A stretch of 64,000 nt of DNA from the NCBI GenBank assembly GCA_017512365.1, contig JAFWGQ010000004.1, forward strand, positions 62,001-126,000, written 5' to 3'. Shown here in pieces: positions 1-7,403 of the stretch (the first letter of the stretch is position 1; each line of letters begins with the position of its first letter). The position numbers and the translations under genes were made by a program. This DNA comes from Mogibacterium sp. (lineage in GTDB: Bacteria > Bacillota > Clostridia > Peptostreptococcales > Anaerovoracaceae). A model generated the notes under the pieces. That model was not told the origin of the DNA, did no database searches, and saw only the letters and a list, made by a program, of their open reading frames with translations.

Positions 1-111
1 TTCGAGCTGTTCCTCGGTTATGAGACCTGCCGCGATAAGGATATCGCCAAGTCTTTTCGGCCTCTTGCTGCCGCTGTTCCCGTTTCCGCCGGAAGTTTCT
101 ATGACTGCCAT
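1..111 (-). CDS. Type IV pilus/type II secretion assembly ATPase, N-terminus only (partial)
   Basis: The gene runs off the left edge, so only 37 codons are seen. After a Gly/Ser/Asn-rich lead of about 16 residues the protein reads RLGDILIAAGLITEEQLE, the typical opening of the MshEN/T2SSE N-terminal domain of PilB/GspE ATPases (RLGelLveaGlIteeQLe). In the family this domain precedes a hexameric ATPase that powers pilus or pseudopilus assembly, but the ATPase domain lies outside the window. The ATG at 109-111 follows a purine-rich AGAGG/GAGAG stretch, and a good promoter lies about 50 bp upstream. Another protein with only this domain cannot be excluded. Confidence 0.6.
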   Translation of the reverse strand, partial: MAVIETSGGNGNSGSKRPKRLGDILIAAGLITEEQLE

Positions 112-164
112 TCTCTCAAACCTCTATATATTCAAACACTTCTTCACATTTTTATACATCAAAT

Positions 165-193
165 ATTATATGTGTGTTTTGCACATTTTTCAA
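165..193 (-). promoter_or_regulatory. Promoter for the PilB/GspE-like gene
   Basis: On the minus strand TTGAAA (188-193) and TATAAT (165-170) are separated by exactly 17 bp. Transcription would begin near 158, giving a leader of about 45 nt before the ATG at 111. Confidence 0.6.
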
Positions 194-234
194 CAAATAT
201 GCCTGTACACAATTGTATACCTTAACACATTTTA

Positions 235-264
235 CAAGAAAAGAGACTGCATCGCTGCAGTCTC
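235..264 (-). terminator. Intrinsic terminator of the tRNA operon
   Basis: A perfect 9-bp stem (GAGACTGCA/TGCAGTCTC, 243-251 and 256-264, loop TCGC) lies 3 nt beyond the CCA end of tRNA-Cys. On the minus strand it is followed by TTTTCTTGTAAAA. Confidence 0.75.
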
Positions 265-267
265 AGT

Positions 268-341
268 TGGAGGCGACACCCGGATTTGAACCGGGGATAG
301 AGGTTTTGCAGACCTTTGCCTTACCACTTGGCTATGTCGCC
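268..341 (-). tRNA. tRNA-Cys (GCA)
   Basis: 74-nt cloverleaf with a 7-bp acceptor stem (GGCGACA/TGTCGCC), anticodon GCA in the loop CTGCAAA, T-arm GGTTCAAATCC, discriminator U and an encoded CCA. It is the last tRNA of the six-gene operon. Confidence 0.95.
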
Positions 342-349
342 ATATCGTG

Positions 350-371
350 AAGGGACTCATCTGAGTCCCTT
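350..371. other. Perfect hairpin between tRNA-Gln and tRNA-Cys
   Basis: AAGGGACTCA and TGAGTCCCTT form a 10-bp near-perfect palindrome in the tRNA spacer. A T-rich run follows only on the plus strand (372-378), where no gene needs terminating. On the transcribed minus strand it may instead be a precursor-processing or spacing structure. No other function can be read from the sequence. Confidence 0.4.
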
Positions 372-378
372 CTTTTCT

Positions 379-453
379 TGGCTAGGGTAGCAGGATTCGA
401 ACCTGCGAATGACGGAATCAGAATCCGTTGCCTTACCGCTTGGCTATACCCCA
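379..453 (-). tRNA. tRNA-Gln (CTG)
   Basis: 75-nt cloverleaf beginning TGGGGTATAGCCAAG, as in bacterial tRNA-Gln, with the U1-A72 acceptor pair. The anticodon loop TTCTGAT gives anticodon CTG. Discriminator G and CCA are encoded. Confidence 0.93.
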
Positions 454-502
454 TCAGCATGGATATTGTAACACAAATACGCAGCTTGTTAAAGAGAAAA
501 AT

Positions 503-579
503 TGGGGTGGATGGTGGGATTCGAACCCACGAATACTGGAGCCACAACCCAGGGTCTTAACCACTTGACGACACCCACC
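503..579 (-). tRNA. tRNA-His (GTG)
   Basis: The anticodon loop TTGTGGC gives GTG. The acceptor stem has 8 bp, with an extra 5' G (position -1) opposite C73, the identity feature of tRNA-His. CCA is encoded. Confidence 0.94.
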
Positions 580-596
580 ACATTTTTCAAAAAAGG

Positions 597-673
597 TGGC
601 GACCGGGAACGGGCTCGAACCGTCGACCTCCAGCGTGACAGGCTGGCATTCTAACCAGCTGAACTACCCGGCC
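597..673 (-). tRNA. tRNA-Asp (GTC)
   Basis: 77-nt cloverleaf. The acceptor GGCCGGG pairs with CCCGGTC, the anticodon loop CTGTCAC gives GTC, and the discriminator is G with an encoded CCA. Confidence 0.94.
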
Positions 674-678
674 GCATA

Positions 679-754
679 TGGTGGGACCAATAGGGCTCGA
701 ACCTATGACCCCCTGCTTGTAAGGCAGGTGCTCTCCCAGCTGAGCTATGATCCC
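679..754 (-). tRNA. tRNA-Val (TAC)
   Basis: 76-nt cloverleaf. The acceptor GGGATCA pairs with TGGTCCC (one G-U pair), the anticodon loop CTTACAA gives TAC, and the discriminator is A with an encoded CCA. Confidence 0.94.
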
Positions 755-759
755 ATATC

Positions 760-836
760 TGGTAGCGGCGACTGGACTTGAACCAGTGACCTTCCGGGTA
801 TGAACCGGACGCTCTAGCCAGCTAAGCTACGCCGCC
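760..836 (-). tRNA. tRNA-Met (CAT), elongator type
   Basis: 77-nt cloverleaf with anticodon CAT in loop TTCATAC. Positions 1 and 72 pair as G-U and the anticodon stem lacks the three consecutive G-C pairs of initiators, so it is not tRNA-fMet. Its body resembles clostridial elongator tRNA-Met. A lysidine-modified tRNA-Ile(CAT) is the alternative. First gene of the operon. Confidence 0.9.
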
Positions 837-868
837 ACAGTCGCGCATTTCGTTTTACGCGCTTGATT

Positions 869-897
869 ATAGTAACAAAAGCAGACAGCCTTGTCAA
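869..897 (-). promoter_or_regulatory. Promoter of the tRNA operon
   Basis: Consensus TTGACA (892-897) and TACTAT (869-874) with 17-bp spacing sit about 33 bp before tRNA-Met on the minus strand. Confidence 0.75.
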
Positions 898-915
898 CAA
901 AAATCAATCTATTTA

Positions 916-943
916 TTGTGGAATAATGGAATTATGATATACT
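916..943 (+). promoter_or_regulatory. Probable lgt promoter
   Basis: TTGTGG (916-921), a 16-bp spacer and TATACT (938-943), divergent from the tRNA promoter. A strong AGGAGG ribosome site (967-972) follows, 7 nt before the lgt start. Confidence 0.5.
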
Positions 944-979
944 CTTTCTCAGTTTGAACTGTAACAGGAGGCTTCTTAC

Positions 980-1726
980 ATGGGTCACCCGGATCCTATT
1001 GCTTTTACGATATTCGGCATAGACATAAGATGGTACGGCATACTCATAGCATGCGGCATGCTGCTTGCCGTTCTTATCTCGTGCAAAAGGGCGCATACCC
1101 ACGGCATGACTGAGGAGGACGTGCTCGATCTTGCGATCTGTATGCTGCCGGTCGGTGTCATAGGAGCAAGGCTCTACTATGTGCTTTTCAACTCATCGTA
1201 CTATCACAGCCTGTCCGACGTGCTGGATATACGCAGCGGAGGTCTTGCCATACACGGCGGTCTCATATTCGGAGCCATCGTCGTATTTGCGGTATCCGCA
1301 CACAAGAAGATCAATCCTCTCAACATGCTCGATCTCATCATACCGAGCGTGGCCCTTGCCCAGGCCATCGGCAGATGGGGCAACTACTTCAACGGAGAGG
1401 CTCACGGGGGCCCGACCGATCTGCCATGGGCGATACTCGTCGACGGACAGCTCGTCCATCCTACTTTCCTCTATGAATCGGTCTGGTGCCTCATGCTGTT
1501 CTTCTTCCTCAGCTGGTTCGACCAAAAAAAACGCACTGCCATGGGGCAGACGTTTTCTCTTTATCTCATACTCTATTCCATCGAAAGATTTCTGGTCGAA
1601 GGTCTGCGCACAGATTCTCTTATGATCGGCCCTTTCAGACAGGCCCAGGTCATCAGCGTCTGCGCCATCATCTTCGGAATATTCCTGTACAGATACTCCA
1701 CAAAGAGATTCCCCCTCAAATCATAG
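980..1726 (+). CDS. lgt: Phosphatidylglycerol--prolipoprotein diacylglyceryl transferase
   Basis: Lgt transfers diacylglycerol from phosphatidylglycerol to the lipobox cysteine of prelipoproteins, the first step of lipoprotein maturation, in the cytoplasmic membrane. The 248-residue protein has several hydrophobic spans and the signature IGRWGNYFNGEAHGG near residues 130-145, plus the YGILIACG motif near the N-terminus and a C-terminal Arg-containing segment (ERFLVEGLRTDSL). Length is at the short end of the family. The ATG is fixed by AGGAGG 7 nt upstream. It stands alone between a divergent tRNA operon and a terminator. A likely substrate in this window is the lipoprotein at 19991-20563. 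Confidence 0.93.
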   Translation: MGHPDPIAFTIFGIDIRWYGILIACGMLLAVLISCKRAHTHGMTEEDVLDLAICMLPVGVIGARLYYVLFNSSYYHSLSDVLDIRSGGLAIHGGLIFGAIVVFAVSAHKKINPLNMLDLIIPSVALAQAIGRWGNYFNGEAHGGPTDLPWAILVDGQLVHPTFLYESVWCLMLFFFLSWFDQKKRTAMGQTFSLYLILYSIERFLVEGLRTDSLMIGPFRQAQVISVCAIIFGIFLYRYSTKRFPLKS

Positions 1727-1809
1727 ATAACGCTGTATCAGCTCATTATCTTCCAGAGCGCTTTCCAGTATCCTGCTCAGTACGCTTGTATGATCCCTTA
1801 AAATGAAAA

Positions 1810-1835
1810 AGACTGCAAGGGGCGCAGTCTCTTTC
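1810..1835 (+). terminator. Terminator after lgt
   Basis: A 7-bp stem (AGACTGC/GCAGTCT, 1810-1816 and 1824-1830) followed by CTTTC. A run of A precedes the stem, so it could also act on the minus strand. Confidence 0.55.
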
Positions 1836-1962
1836 GAAAAAGGGTATTGGGACTAGAGATAGGATTGTCTAGCAATCCTTAATTGCATTATAGATGCTCT
1901 GATTTTTTTTGCAATCGCAAATACACAAAAAAACAAGATTAGCGATTTTAATACAATTTAGA

Positions 1963-1995
1963 GCCTGAAACCCTTGAATTGTAAACCTTTCAGGC
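1963..1995. terminator. Hairpin at the 3' end of ychF
   Basis: GCCTGAAA (1963-1970) pairs with TTTCAGGC (1988-1995) around a 17-nt loop, immediately beyond the ychF stop codon. The U-run is better on the plus strand (ATTTTTAC) than on the minus strand, so its direction is uncertain. Confidence 0.4.
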
Positions 1996-1999
1996 ATTT

Positions 2000-3094
2000 T
2001 TACACATTGAACAGGAAGTGCATGACATCCCCGTCCCTGACCTCGTATTCCTTTCCTTCCGACCTGAGCCAGCCCTTTTCTTTGGCGGCGGATATCTTTC
2101 CTCCAACCTCCATCAGCTTGTCGTAGGATATGGTCTCGGCTCTTATGAAGCCCTTTTCGAAGTCTGTGTGTATCCTCCCGGCTGCCTGCGGAGCCAGCGT
2201 TCCCCTTTTGATGGTCCACGCTCTCGTCTCATCTTCTCCCGTTGTAAGGAAGCTGATCAGATCGAGCAGCGAATATGACGACTTTATCAGCTTGTCAAGA
2301 CCCGGCTCGTCTATGCCCATGTCCTCGAGGAACATCGCCCTCTCTTCGTCTTCGAGCTCAGCCAGTTCCGATTCTATCTTCGCGCATATCACAACGACCT
2401 CCGAGCCTTCTTTGGCCGCATATTCCCTGACTGCCTTTACATATTCGTTGTCGCCGCCGGCCGCGTCGTCTTCGGACACATTGGCGGCGTAGATCACCGG
2501 CTTGTATGTCAGAAGATCGAGAGACTTCACGAAAGCGGCCTCTTCAGGGCTGAGGTCTTCGATCTCCCTGGCATTCCTGCCCTCCGCGAGCAGGTCGTAT
2601 ATCCTCTTCAGAAGATCGAGTTCGCCCTTTGCCGACTTATCGGCCTTTGCCTGCTTTTCGGTCTTCTGTATCCTTCTTTCGAGCACTTCCATGTCCGCGA
2701 TTATCAGCTCGGTGTTTATGGTCTCTATATCGCTGACAGGATCTATCTTTCCGTCGACATGCACGACGTTCGCATCGTCAAAGCATCTCACGACGTGGAC
2801 TATAGCCTCTACCTCGCGGATGTGTCCGAGGAACTTGTTGCCGAGACCCTCGCCCTTCGACGCGCCCTTTACAAGGCCCGCAATGTCGCAGAATTCTATG
2901 GTCGTGTATATGGTCTTTCTGGAATCATACACATCAGAAAGAGTCGTTACGCGCTCATCCGGCACCGTAACAACTCCTACATTTGGTTCTATCGTGCAGA
3001 AGGGGTAATTCGCCGCTTCCGCACCTGCTTTTGTTATCGCGTTGAAAAGAGTACTCTTGCCTACATTGGGAAGTCCTACTATTCCAAGTTTCAT
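2000..3094 (-). CDS. ychF: Redox-regulated ATPase of the YchF/OLA1 family
   Basis: YchF is an Obg-related P-loop NTPase that binds ribosomes and preferentially hydrolyses ATP. The 364-residue protein opens with the Walker A loop GLPNVGKST (about residues 7-15), has the G3 motif DIAGL, and carries NVSE in place of the GTP-specifying NKxD, which in this family goes with ATP use. The C-terminal TGS domain is present (RIHTDFEKGFIRAE... VMHFLFNV). Full family length. It lies 21 nt downstream of the STAS-kinase-HATPase gene and may be co-transcribed with it, though I see no functional link. Confidence 0.95.
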   Translation of the reverse strand: MKLGIVGLPNVGKSTLFNAITKAGAEAANYPFCTIEPNVGVVTVPDERVTTLSDVYDSRKTIYTTIEFCDIAGLVKGASKGEGLGNKFLGHIREVEAIVHVVRCFDDANVVHVDGKIDPVSDIETINTELIIADMEVLERRIQKTEKQAKADKSAKGELDLLKRIYDLLAEGRNAREIEDLSPEEAAFVKSLDLLTYKPVIYAANVSEDDAAGGDNEYVKAVREYAAKEGSEVVVICAKIESELAELEDEERAMFLEDMGIDEPGLDKLIKSSYSLLDLISFLTTGEDETRAWTIKRGTLAPQAAGRIHTDFEKGFIRAETISYDKLMEVGGKISAAKEKGWLRSEGKEYEVRDGDVMHFLFNV

Positions 3095-3115
3095 ATATTC
3101 ATCTGTCTCCTGTGA

Positions 3116-4732
3116 TCAGAAGTTCTTCTTCAGCGTCAGGATATTCTTTCCGTCCTCGTAATTATAAGTGATATCGTCCATGGTGTTCTTGACAAGGAAC
3201 ACTCCAAGACCTCCGATTTTCCTCTCTTCTGCCGAGAGAGTGACATCAGGATCTTCCTTTGCGAGCGGATCGTAATGCATGCCCCAGTCTATGAATGTGA
3301 TAACCACACCAGGCGGGTCTCCTCCGAGCTCGACTCTTATGATCGCCTTGCCCTTGTCCGGTGCGTATGCGTAGTTGGCGATATTGACGAATATCTCCTC
3401 CGCCGCCACATCGATCTGCATCATGGCTTTGAGAGGACAACCCGCTGCCTCGAGATGGCCGTCTATGAAGCCGAGGACTTCAGGCAGTTTGTCTACGGAA
3501 GCTTCTACTTCGATCTCTTCTGCTGCCCCGGCCGGCGCGTCCGGTTTTGCAAAAACCTGTCCTAACATCAGACTGTCTGTCCTTTCCAGTGCTTCAGCGA
3601 GCTTCGCCTTCCAGCACTCATATTCCTTTCTGTGATCCGGCTCGTCCTGGATCCCCTTATTGATAAGCATACCGACAAGTCTCGTATAGCCCACGACACG
3701 GGCCATGTCTTCGACCTTTCTGATATACTCCTCATCATCAGTTTCAAGATACTTAGGCAGAAATTCCTTCCAGAACCTTATGGTCGTTTCATAGTCATAT
3801 CCCTGGAATTCCAGCACGCTGTCCGGGTCCACATCATAAAATCCCACATAGGCATTGTATATGAAGCCCAGCTCAAATATCGGATCGCCGACACTGAGGG
3901 TATCCATATCAATGAGCAGCACCTCATCGCCTGCAAGCTCGAGGTTCTTCGAGTGATAGTCTCCGTGGACCATGTGATTGTTGAACGGGATCTCGTCGAA
4001 GAGCCTGCGAAGCTTCACGGCCTGCTCATGCGGCAGATCGCGGCTTGTGAGCATGGCTCTTTCGCACATCATCTCACGCATATCCGGGAGCTTGCCTTCA
4101 GGCACCTCAGTCCCGTGTATAATCTTCAGCATCTTGGTGAATTCTTCGAGACACCACTCGAACTTATCCGGTTTCTCGGCGAGTATCTTTGCGAAGGATT
4201 CGGCGTTCAGAAGCTCGAACACGGAGCCGTAGCCCTCGCCTACCCTGACGATCTCGTAGGATATGGCTGTCGGGACGCCGAGTATGAGGGCGAGTCTTGC
4301 GACCTCGCGCTCGTTCTGAATGTCGTCGAATGCATCGGGATCGTAATAGACCTTTACGACAGTGTCGTTGTCGATCCTGTAGACAGCGCCGTTGGCGCCT
4401 CGCCCTATCATTTCACATCCTTCTATGGATACCTTTCTGAAAGCCTTTTCGATATCGATCATCTGGCTGAAGCCTGTCATCTCGAACACTTCGTATACAT
4501 CGTTTCTGACATTGATGATCTTCAGGCTCGGATTGCCCTTGCGGACATGAAGCAGTACACGAAGACCGGCCGAAGAAATGTACTCAAGGTCTTCGGCGTC
4601 GAACACGACCTTTGCGCCGGGATGCGCTGCGATCAGTTCATTTATTTCCTTTTCTGTTTCAGCGGAATTGCCCGAGTCGATACGACCGGCAAGTTCCACC
4701 ATAAGAAACCCGTTCTCTTCTTTTGCCTTCAT
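3116..4732 (-). CDS. Three-domain regulator: STAS - aminoglycoside-phosphotransferase-like kinase - HATPase anti-sigma kinase
   Basis: The 538-residue protein joins three modules. Residues 1-97 are a STAS domain like SpoIIAA/RsbV, with the phosphoacceptor context YISSAGLR (51-58). Residues 105-390 resemble an APH/choline-kinase fold, with a Gly-rich loop and VVK (110-128), the catalytic HGDYHSKN (256-263) and metal-binding IDMD (274-277). Residues 405-538 are a GHKL ATPase of RsbW/SpoIIAB type, with N-box ...E445...N450, DWGMHYDP (482-489) and GGLGVFLVK (507-515). All catalytic motifs look intact. It lies 20 nt after a free STAS protein, so partner-switching control is likely. The GHKL domain could phosphorylate its own or the neighbouring STAS. 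The APH substrate is unknown. Confidence 0.85.
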   Translation of the reverse strand: MKAKEENGFLMVELAGRIDSGNSAETEKEINELIAAHPGAKVVFDAEDLEYISSAGLRVLLHVRKGNPSLKIINVRNDVYEVFEMTGFSQMIDIEKAFRKVSIEGCEMIGRGANGAVYRIDNDTVVKVYYDPDAFDDIQNEREVARLALILGVPTAISYEIVRVGEGYGSVFELLNAESFAKILAEKPDKFEWCLEEFTKMLKIIHGTEVPEGKLPDMREMMCERAMLTSRDLPHEQAVKLRRLFDEIPFNNHMVHGDYHSKNLELAGDEVLLIDMDTLSVGDPIFELGFIYNAYVGFYDVDPDSVLEFQGYDYETTIRFWKEFLPKYLETDDEEYIRKVEDMARVVGYTRLVGMLINKGIQDEPDHRKEYECWKAKLAEALERTDSLMLGQVFAKPDAPAGAAEEIEVEASVDKLPEVLGFIDGHLEAAGCPLKAMMQIDVAAEEIFVNIANYAYAPDKGKAIIRVELGGDPPGVVITFIDWGMHYDPLAKEDPDVTLSAEERKIGGLGVFLVKNTMDDITYNYEDGKNILTLKKNF

Positions 4733-4752
4733 GCCTGCTTTTTCGGGGACTC

Positions 4753-5052
4753 CTATTCGATCGTAAGGATATCTACGAAACCTGTTACGTCAAAGATCTC
4801 CATGACCGTCTCATTGACATTGATCAGCTTCATGCTGCCCTTCTGGTTCATGGTCTTCTGTGCCGTCAGCAGTACTCTGAGGCCTGCGGATGAGATATAC
4901 TCGAGGTCTGTCATGTCGATCACGAGATTTTCAACGTCATCGAGCGATGAAGCGAGTTCGCTCTCAAGCTCAGGAGCAGTTACGGTATCAAGTCTTCCTG
5001 TAAGAGCAACTGTGAGGTCCTTGCCATCCTGTTTCTTTTCGATATTAAGCAT
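4753..5052 (-). CDS. STAS-domain anti-anti-sigma factor homologue
   Basis: A 99-residue single STAS domain in the RsbV/SpoIIAA class, which in the family binds an anti-sigma kinase when unphosphorylated. The acceptor region reads YISSAGLR, the same sequence as in the STAS domain of the downstream fusion. A GGAGG site 8 nt before ATGCTTAAT decides the start; a longer frame from 5067 would put the initiator inside the ribosome site. It is the first gene of the operon with the fusion protein and probably ychF. No sigma factor gene is nearby, so the final target is unknown. Confidence 0.88.
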   Translation of the reverse strand: MLNIEKKQDGKDLTVALTGRLDTVTAPELESELASSLDDVENLVIDMTDLEYISSAGLRVLLTAQKTMNQKGSMKLINVNETVMEIFDVTGFVDILTIE

Positions 5053-5117
5053 TGATAATTCCTCCATTGATTATGATAAAAATTGTGAATGCAAATCTGC
5101 ATTAATTTCCAATTGCC

Positions 5118-5146
5118 ATTGTAACACAAATGATATCAATTGCCAA
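5118..5146 (-). promoter_or_regulatory. Promoter of the STAS operon
   Basis: TTGGCA (5141-5146), 17-bp spacer, TACAAT (5118-5123) on the minus strand. The octamer AATTGCCA occurs twice here (near 5111 and 5138), once at the -35 box, and could be a regulator site. Confidence 0.6.
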
Positions 5147-5195
5147 ACCAAATCATCTGTGTTAATTTTGATGCAATCGAAAGGAACGTTTTTTT

Positions 5196-6176
5196 GTGAA
5201 GGTATTTACACGGGATCACAGGATCACAGGCGAGTATCACCCTTTATGGAACGAGTATTTCGGCGGCATGAAGCCGTGCGTTCTCGACATAGAGACCACC
5301 GGTCTCTCCGGTTCGCGCGGCCGCGTCATACTTATCGGCCTTCTTACATATACCGGCAGCGGCGTTAGGATCACCCAATTCCTCGCGGAAAACCACTACG
5401 AAGAATGCAGGGTGCTCGACGCGGCGATGGATTTCATCGAGTCTGAAAACACAGGCTATCTCATAACGTTCAACGGCCAGTCCTTTGACGTGCCGTTCAT
5501 CAACGCGAGGCTGGATGCGAATTTCACGGGAAGATCCCTTTGCCTGTACGATCTGGATCTGTACCGCTTTCTCAGGCTCACGACCGATCTGAGATCAAGG
5601 ATCGGCTCACTCAGCCAGAAATCCGTAGAGAACTACTACGGCATCCTTGACGACAGGGGCGATACCATTACAGGCCGCGAGAGCGTCATCATGTTCGAGG
5701 AGTATGCTCTTACGGGCAACAGCACTCTCGAGAAGATCATACTCACCCACAACCGCGAGGACGTCCTCCACCTCAACCGGCTGATGTACCTCGCACTGGC
5801 GGATATAGACAATATGCATGCCGCACTCGCGAAATACGGCTTTCCCGCTGACGGAGGCAGACTCAGCGTCAGGCCGAAGATCATGAAGCAGAAAAACATG
5901 CTCCGCATCACCGGGAGCCAGAATTACGCCGCCTCATCCTGCGCGTTTTTTCCGGACACCGGCTGCGCTGTCACCGCGGAATTCAACGCGCTTTCTTCGT
6001 CATATCAAATAGACGCCCCTCTGGGACGCCTTGATGATGATTTCTATATCGACGCGCAGTCTCTGGGTTTCGACCTTTCGGAAGACCCGATGTGCGTCAA
6101 CGGCTGGCTCATACTGGACAGCCGCACCGTCAATCTTATCTCACGGCTGCTGACCGAAAAGTACGCGGATCTCTAA
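5196..6176 (+). CDS. YprB-like ribonuclease H-fold 3'-5' exonuclease
   Basis: The first about 215 residues match the RNase_H_2/YprB exonuclease domain: motif I LDIETTGL (D and E, about residues 30-37), motif II TFNGQSFDVPFI, and the final acidic motif HNREDVLHL. These are the metal-binding DEDD positions. The C-terminal about 100 residues show no recognised domain. The likely start is GTG, with AAGGA 10 nt upstream; an ATG at codon 25 lies too close to motif I to be attractive. Substrate unknown. Its stop overlaps the convergent yitT stop by 4 bp. Confidence 0.8.
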   Translation: MKVFTRDHRITGEYHPLWNEYFGGMKPCVLDIETTGLSGSRGRVILIGLLTYTGSGVRITQFLAENHYEECRVLDAAMDFIESENTGYLITFNGQSFDVPFINARLDANFTGRSLCLYDLDLYRFLRLTTDLRSRIGSLSQKSVENYYGILDDRGDTITGRESVIMFEEYALTGNSTLEKIILTHNREDVLHLNRLMYLALADIDNMHAALAKYGFPADGGRLSVRPKIMKQKNMLRITGSQNYAASSCAFFPDTGCAVTAEFNALSSSYQIDAPLGRLDDDFYIDAQSLGFDLSEDPMCVNGWLILDSRTVNLISRLLTEKYADL

Positions 6177-7213
6177 TTGTCGAGATCGCGTATGTCCGAG
6201 AAGCCTCTTCCCCTGCCCCATACCGACTTGATCGACGTGACCGATACGAAAGACCTGGGGTCCTCCTTCGCGAGGTACCTTTTTATTATGAAGCTCTCTC
6301 GCGGAGAGCAGAGTATCTTGAGTTGCTTTCTTTTGTCGCCGGTGTATTCGCCCGTGACCTCTATGCTTGACACGCCTCTTCCGAGCTCGTTCATGATGAA
6401 TGCAGTCAGGGCATCCGCGTCGCCCGGGATTATGGCCAGTTCCACTATCCTGTCGCTGAATCCGTACATTACGGCGTCGCCCACTCGCATGGAGATGTAA
6501 ATGATCACGACAGCGTACAGCGCTATGTTGATGCCGAATACAAAGGCGCTGATTATCACTATGACGGAGTTGATCGCAAAGGTGATATTGTTGATCCCGA
6601 GGTGCGGCAGCCAGCGGTACTTTATGACTTTGGCAAGAGAGTCCGTTCCGCCCGAGGAAAAGCCCGCCTTGAACGTCAGGCCGTTCGATACTCCGATTAT
6701 CACGCCGGTGAACACCGCCACCAGAAACAGGTCTTCACTCGTTATCAGGACCACGTTATAGGTCTGCAGCACCAGCATGGCCAGAGGATATGTCAGCGAC
6801 ATGAATATGATCTTCCTGACCTCCCTGAGTCCGAGGAATATCCATACGATGATCAGCACGGTTATCGAGCACGCGTAGTAGATCAGGGAATAGTTCCAGC
6901 CGGTATACTGCTGGACGATCCTCGATATGCCCGTGATGCCCCCGAAGGTCAGTCCGTTCGGCAGCATTACGGACACCGTTCCCAGGGATCCGATGATCAC
7001 CGCCGCCGCGGCGCAGACGATCTCTGTCGCTCTCATCCTGAGCCTGGAATGTCCGTGATACTTCGGATCGCTCGCGTATCTCTCGTTTGCCTCCTTGTTG
7101 GCCGGCATCTCGCTGAACAGTTTTCTGTCGAGACTGTCCAGAGGGTCTTCATGCTTTTTGAGGGCCTTGGTCACCGGATTCAGTTTTTTCTTTTCGTCTT
7201 TTTTCTCACTCAT
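6173..7213 (-). CDS. YitT family membrane protein (DUF161 + DUF2179)
   Basis: A 346-residue integral membrane protein. About 60 charged, hydrophilic residues lead into five or six hydrophobic segments (roughly 62-240) holding the repeated DUF161 signatures LTFGGITGISRI and LTFKAGFSSGGTDSLAKV. A soluble C-terminal DUF2179 domain follows (about 260-335). The family is widespread in Firmicutes; its transport role, if any, is unproven. The long charged N-terminal extension is unusual for the family. The start has no strong ribosome site. The upstream region carries the 37-bp inverted units. Confidence 0.85.
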   Translation of the reverse strand: MSEKKDEKKKLNPVTKALKKHEDPLDSLDRKLFSEMPANKEANERYASDPKYHGHSRLRMRATEIVCAAAAVIIGSLGTVSVMLPNGLTFGGITGISRIVQQYTGWNYSLIYYACSITVLIIVWIFLGLREVRKIIFMSLTYPLAMLVLQTYNVVLITSEDLFLVAVFTGVIIGVSNGLTFKAGFSSGGTDSLAKVIKYRWLPHLGINNITFAINSVIVIISAFVFGINIALYAVVIIYISMRVGDAVMYGFSDRIVELAIIPGDADALTAFIMNELGRGVSSIEVTGEYTGDKRKQLKILCSPRESFIIKRYLAKEDPRSFVSVTSIKSVWGRGRGFSDIRDLDN

Positions 7214-7230
7214 CTGCTTTTCTTTTATAT

Positions 7231-7403
7231 GGTGTAATCTCCGGCAGCTGCAGCCGTCCGATACACCATTTCTTCGATAATGTATATGTAAAACACTGTA
7301 TTTACTGCCTGCCGGTGTAACATGACGGTCGTCTCCGCAGATAATACACCCTGAATTCGAAAAAACGGTGTATGAAATAACAGTTTCCGTACTATTTTAC
7401 ACC
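7231..7403. repeat. Three 37-bp units of form GGTGTA-N25-TACACC
   Basis: The hexamer GGTGTA and its inverse complement TACACC alternate at 7231/7262, 7314/7345 and 7367/7398. Within each pair the offset is exactly 31 bp, so each unit spans 37 bp (7231-7267, 7314-7350, 7367-7403). The interiors are not clearly conserved, apart from TCCG near the right arm of each unit. Unit 3 overlaps the methyltransferase stop codon and unit 1 ends 18 bp before yitT. A further imperfect palindrome (GTAAA...TTTAC) lies at 7288-7305. They could be operators or recombination or transposition ends. Confidence 0.6.

Noticed and set aside
760-836. Initiator tRNA-fMet
   Set aside because: Position 1-72 is paired (G-U) and the anticodon stem lacks the three G-C pairs of initiator tRNA.
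4753-5067. Longer start for the STAS protein at 5067
   Set aside because: That ATG lies upstream of and overlaps the GGAGG site serving the ATG at 5052.
3632-5368. A 578-codon plus-strand open frame antisense to the STAS genes
   Set aside because: It mirrors the conserved STAS/APH coding sequence and runs into the true nuclease gene; no protein-family features.
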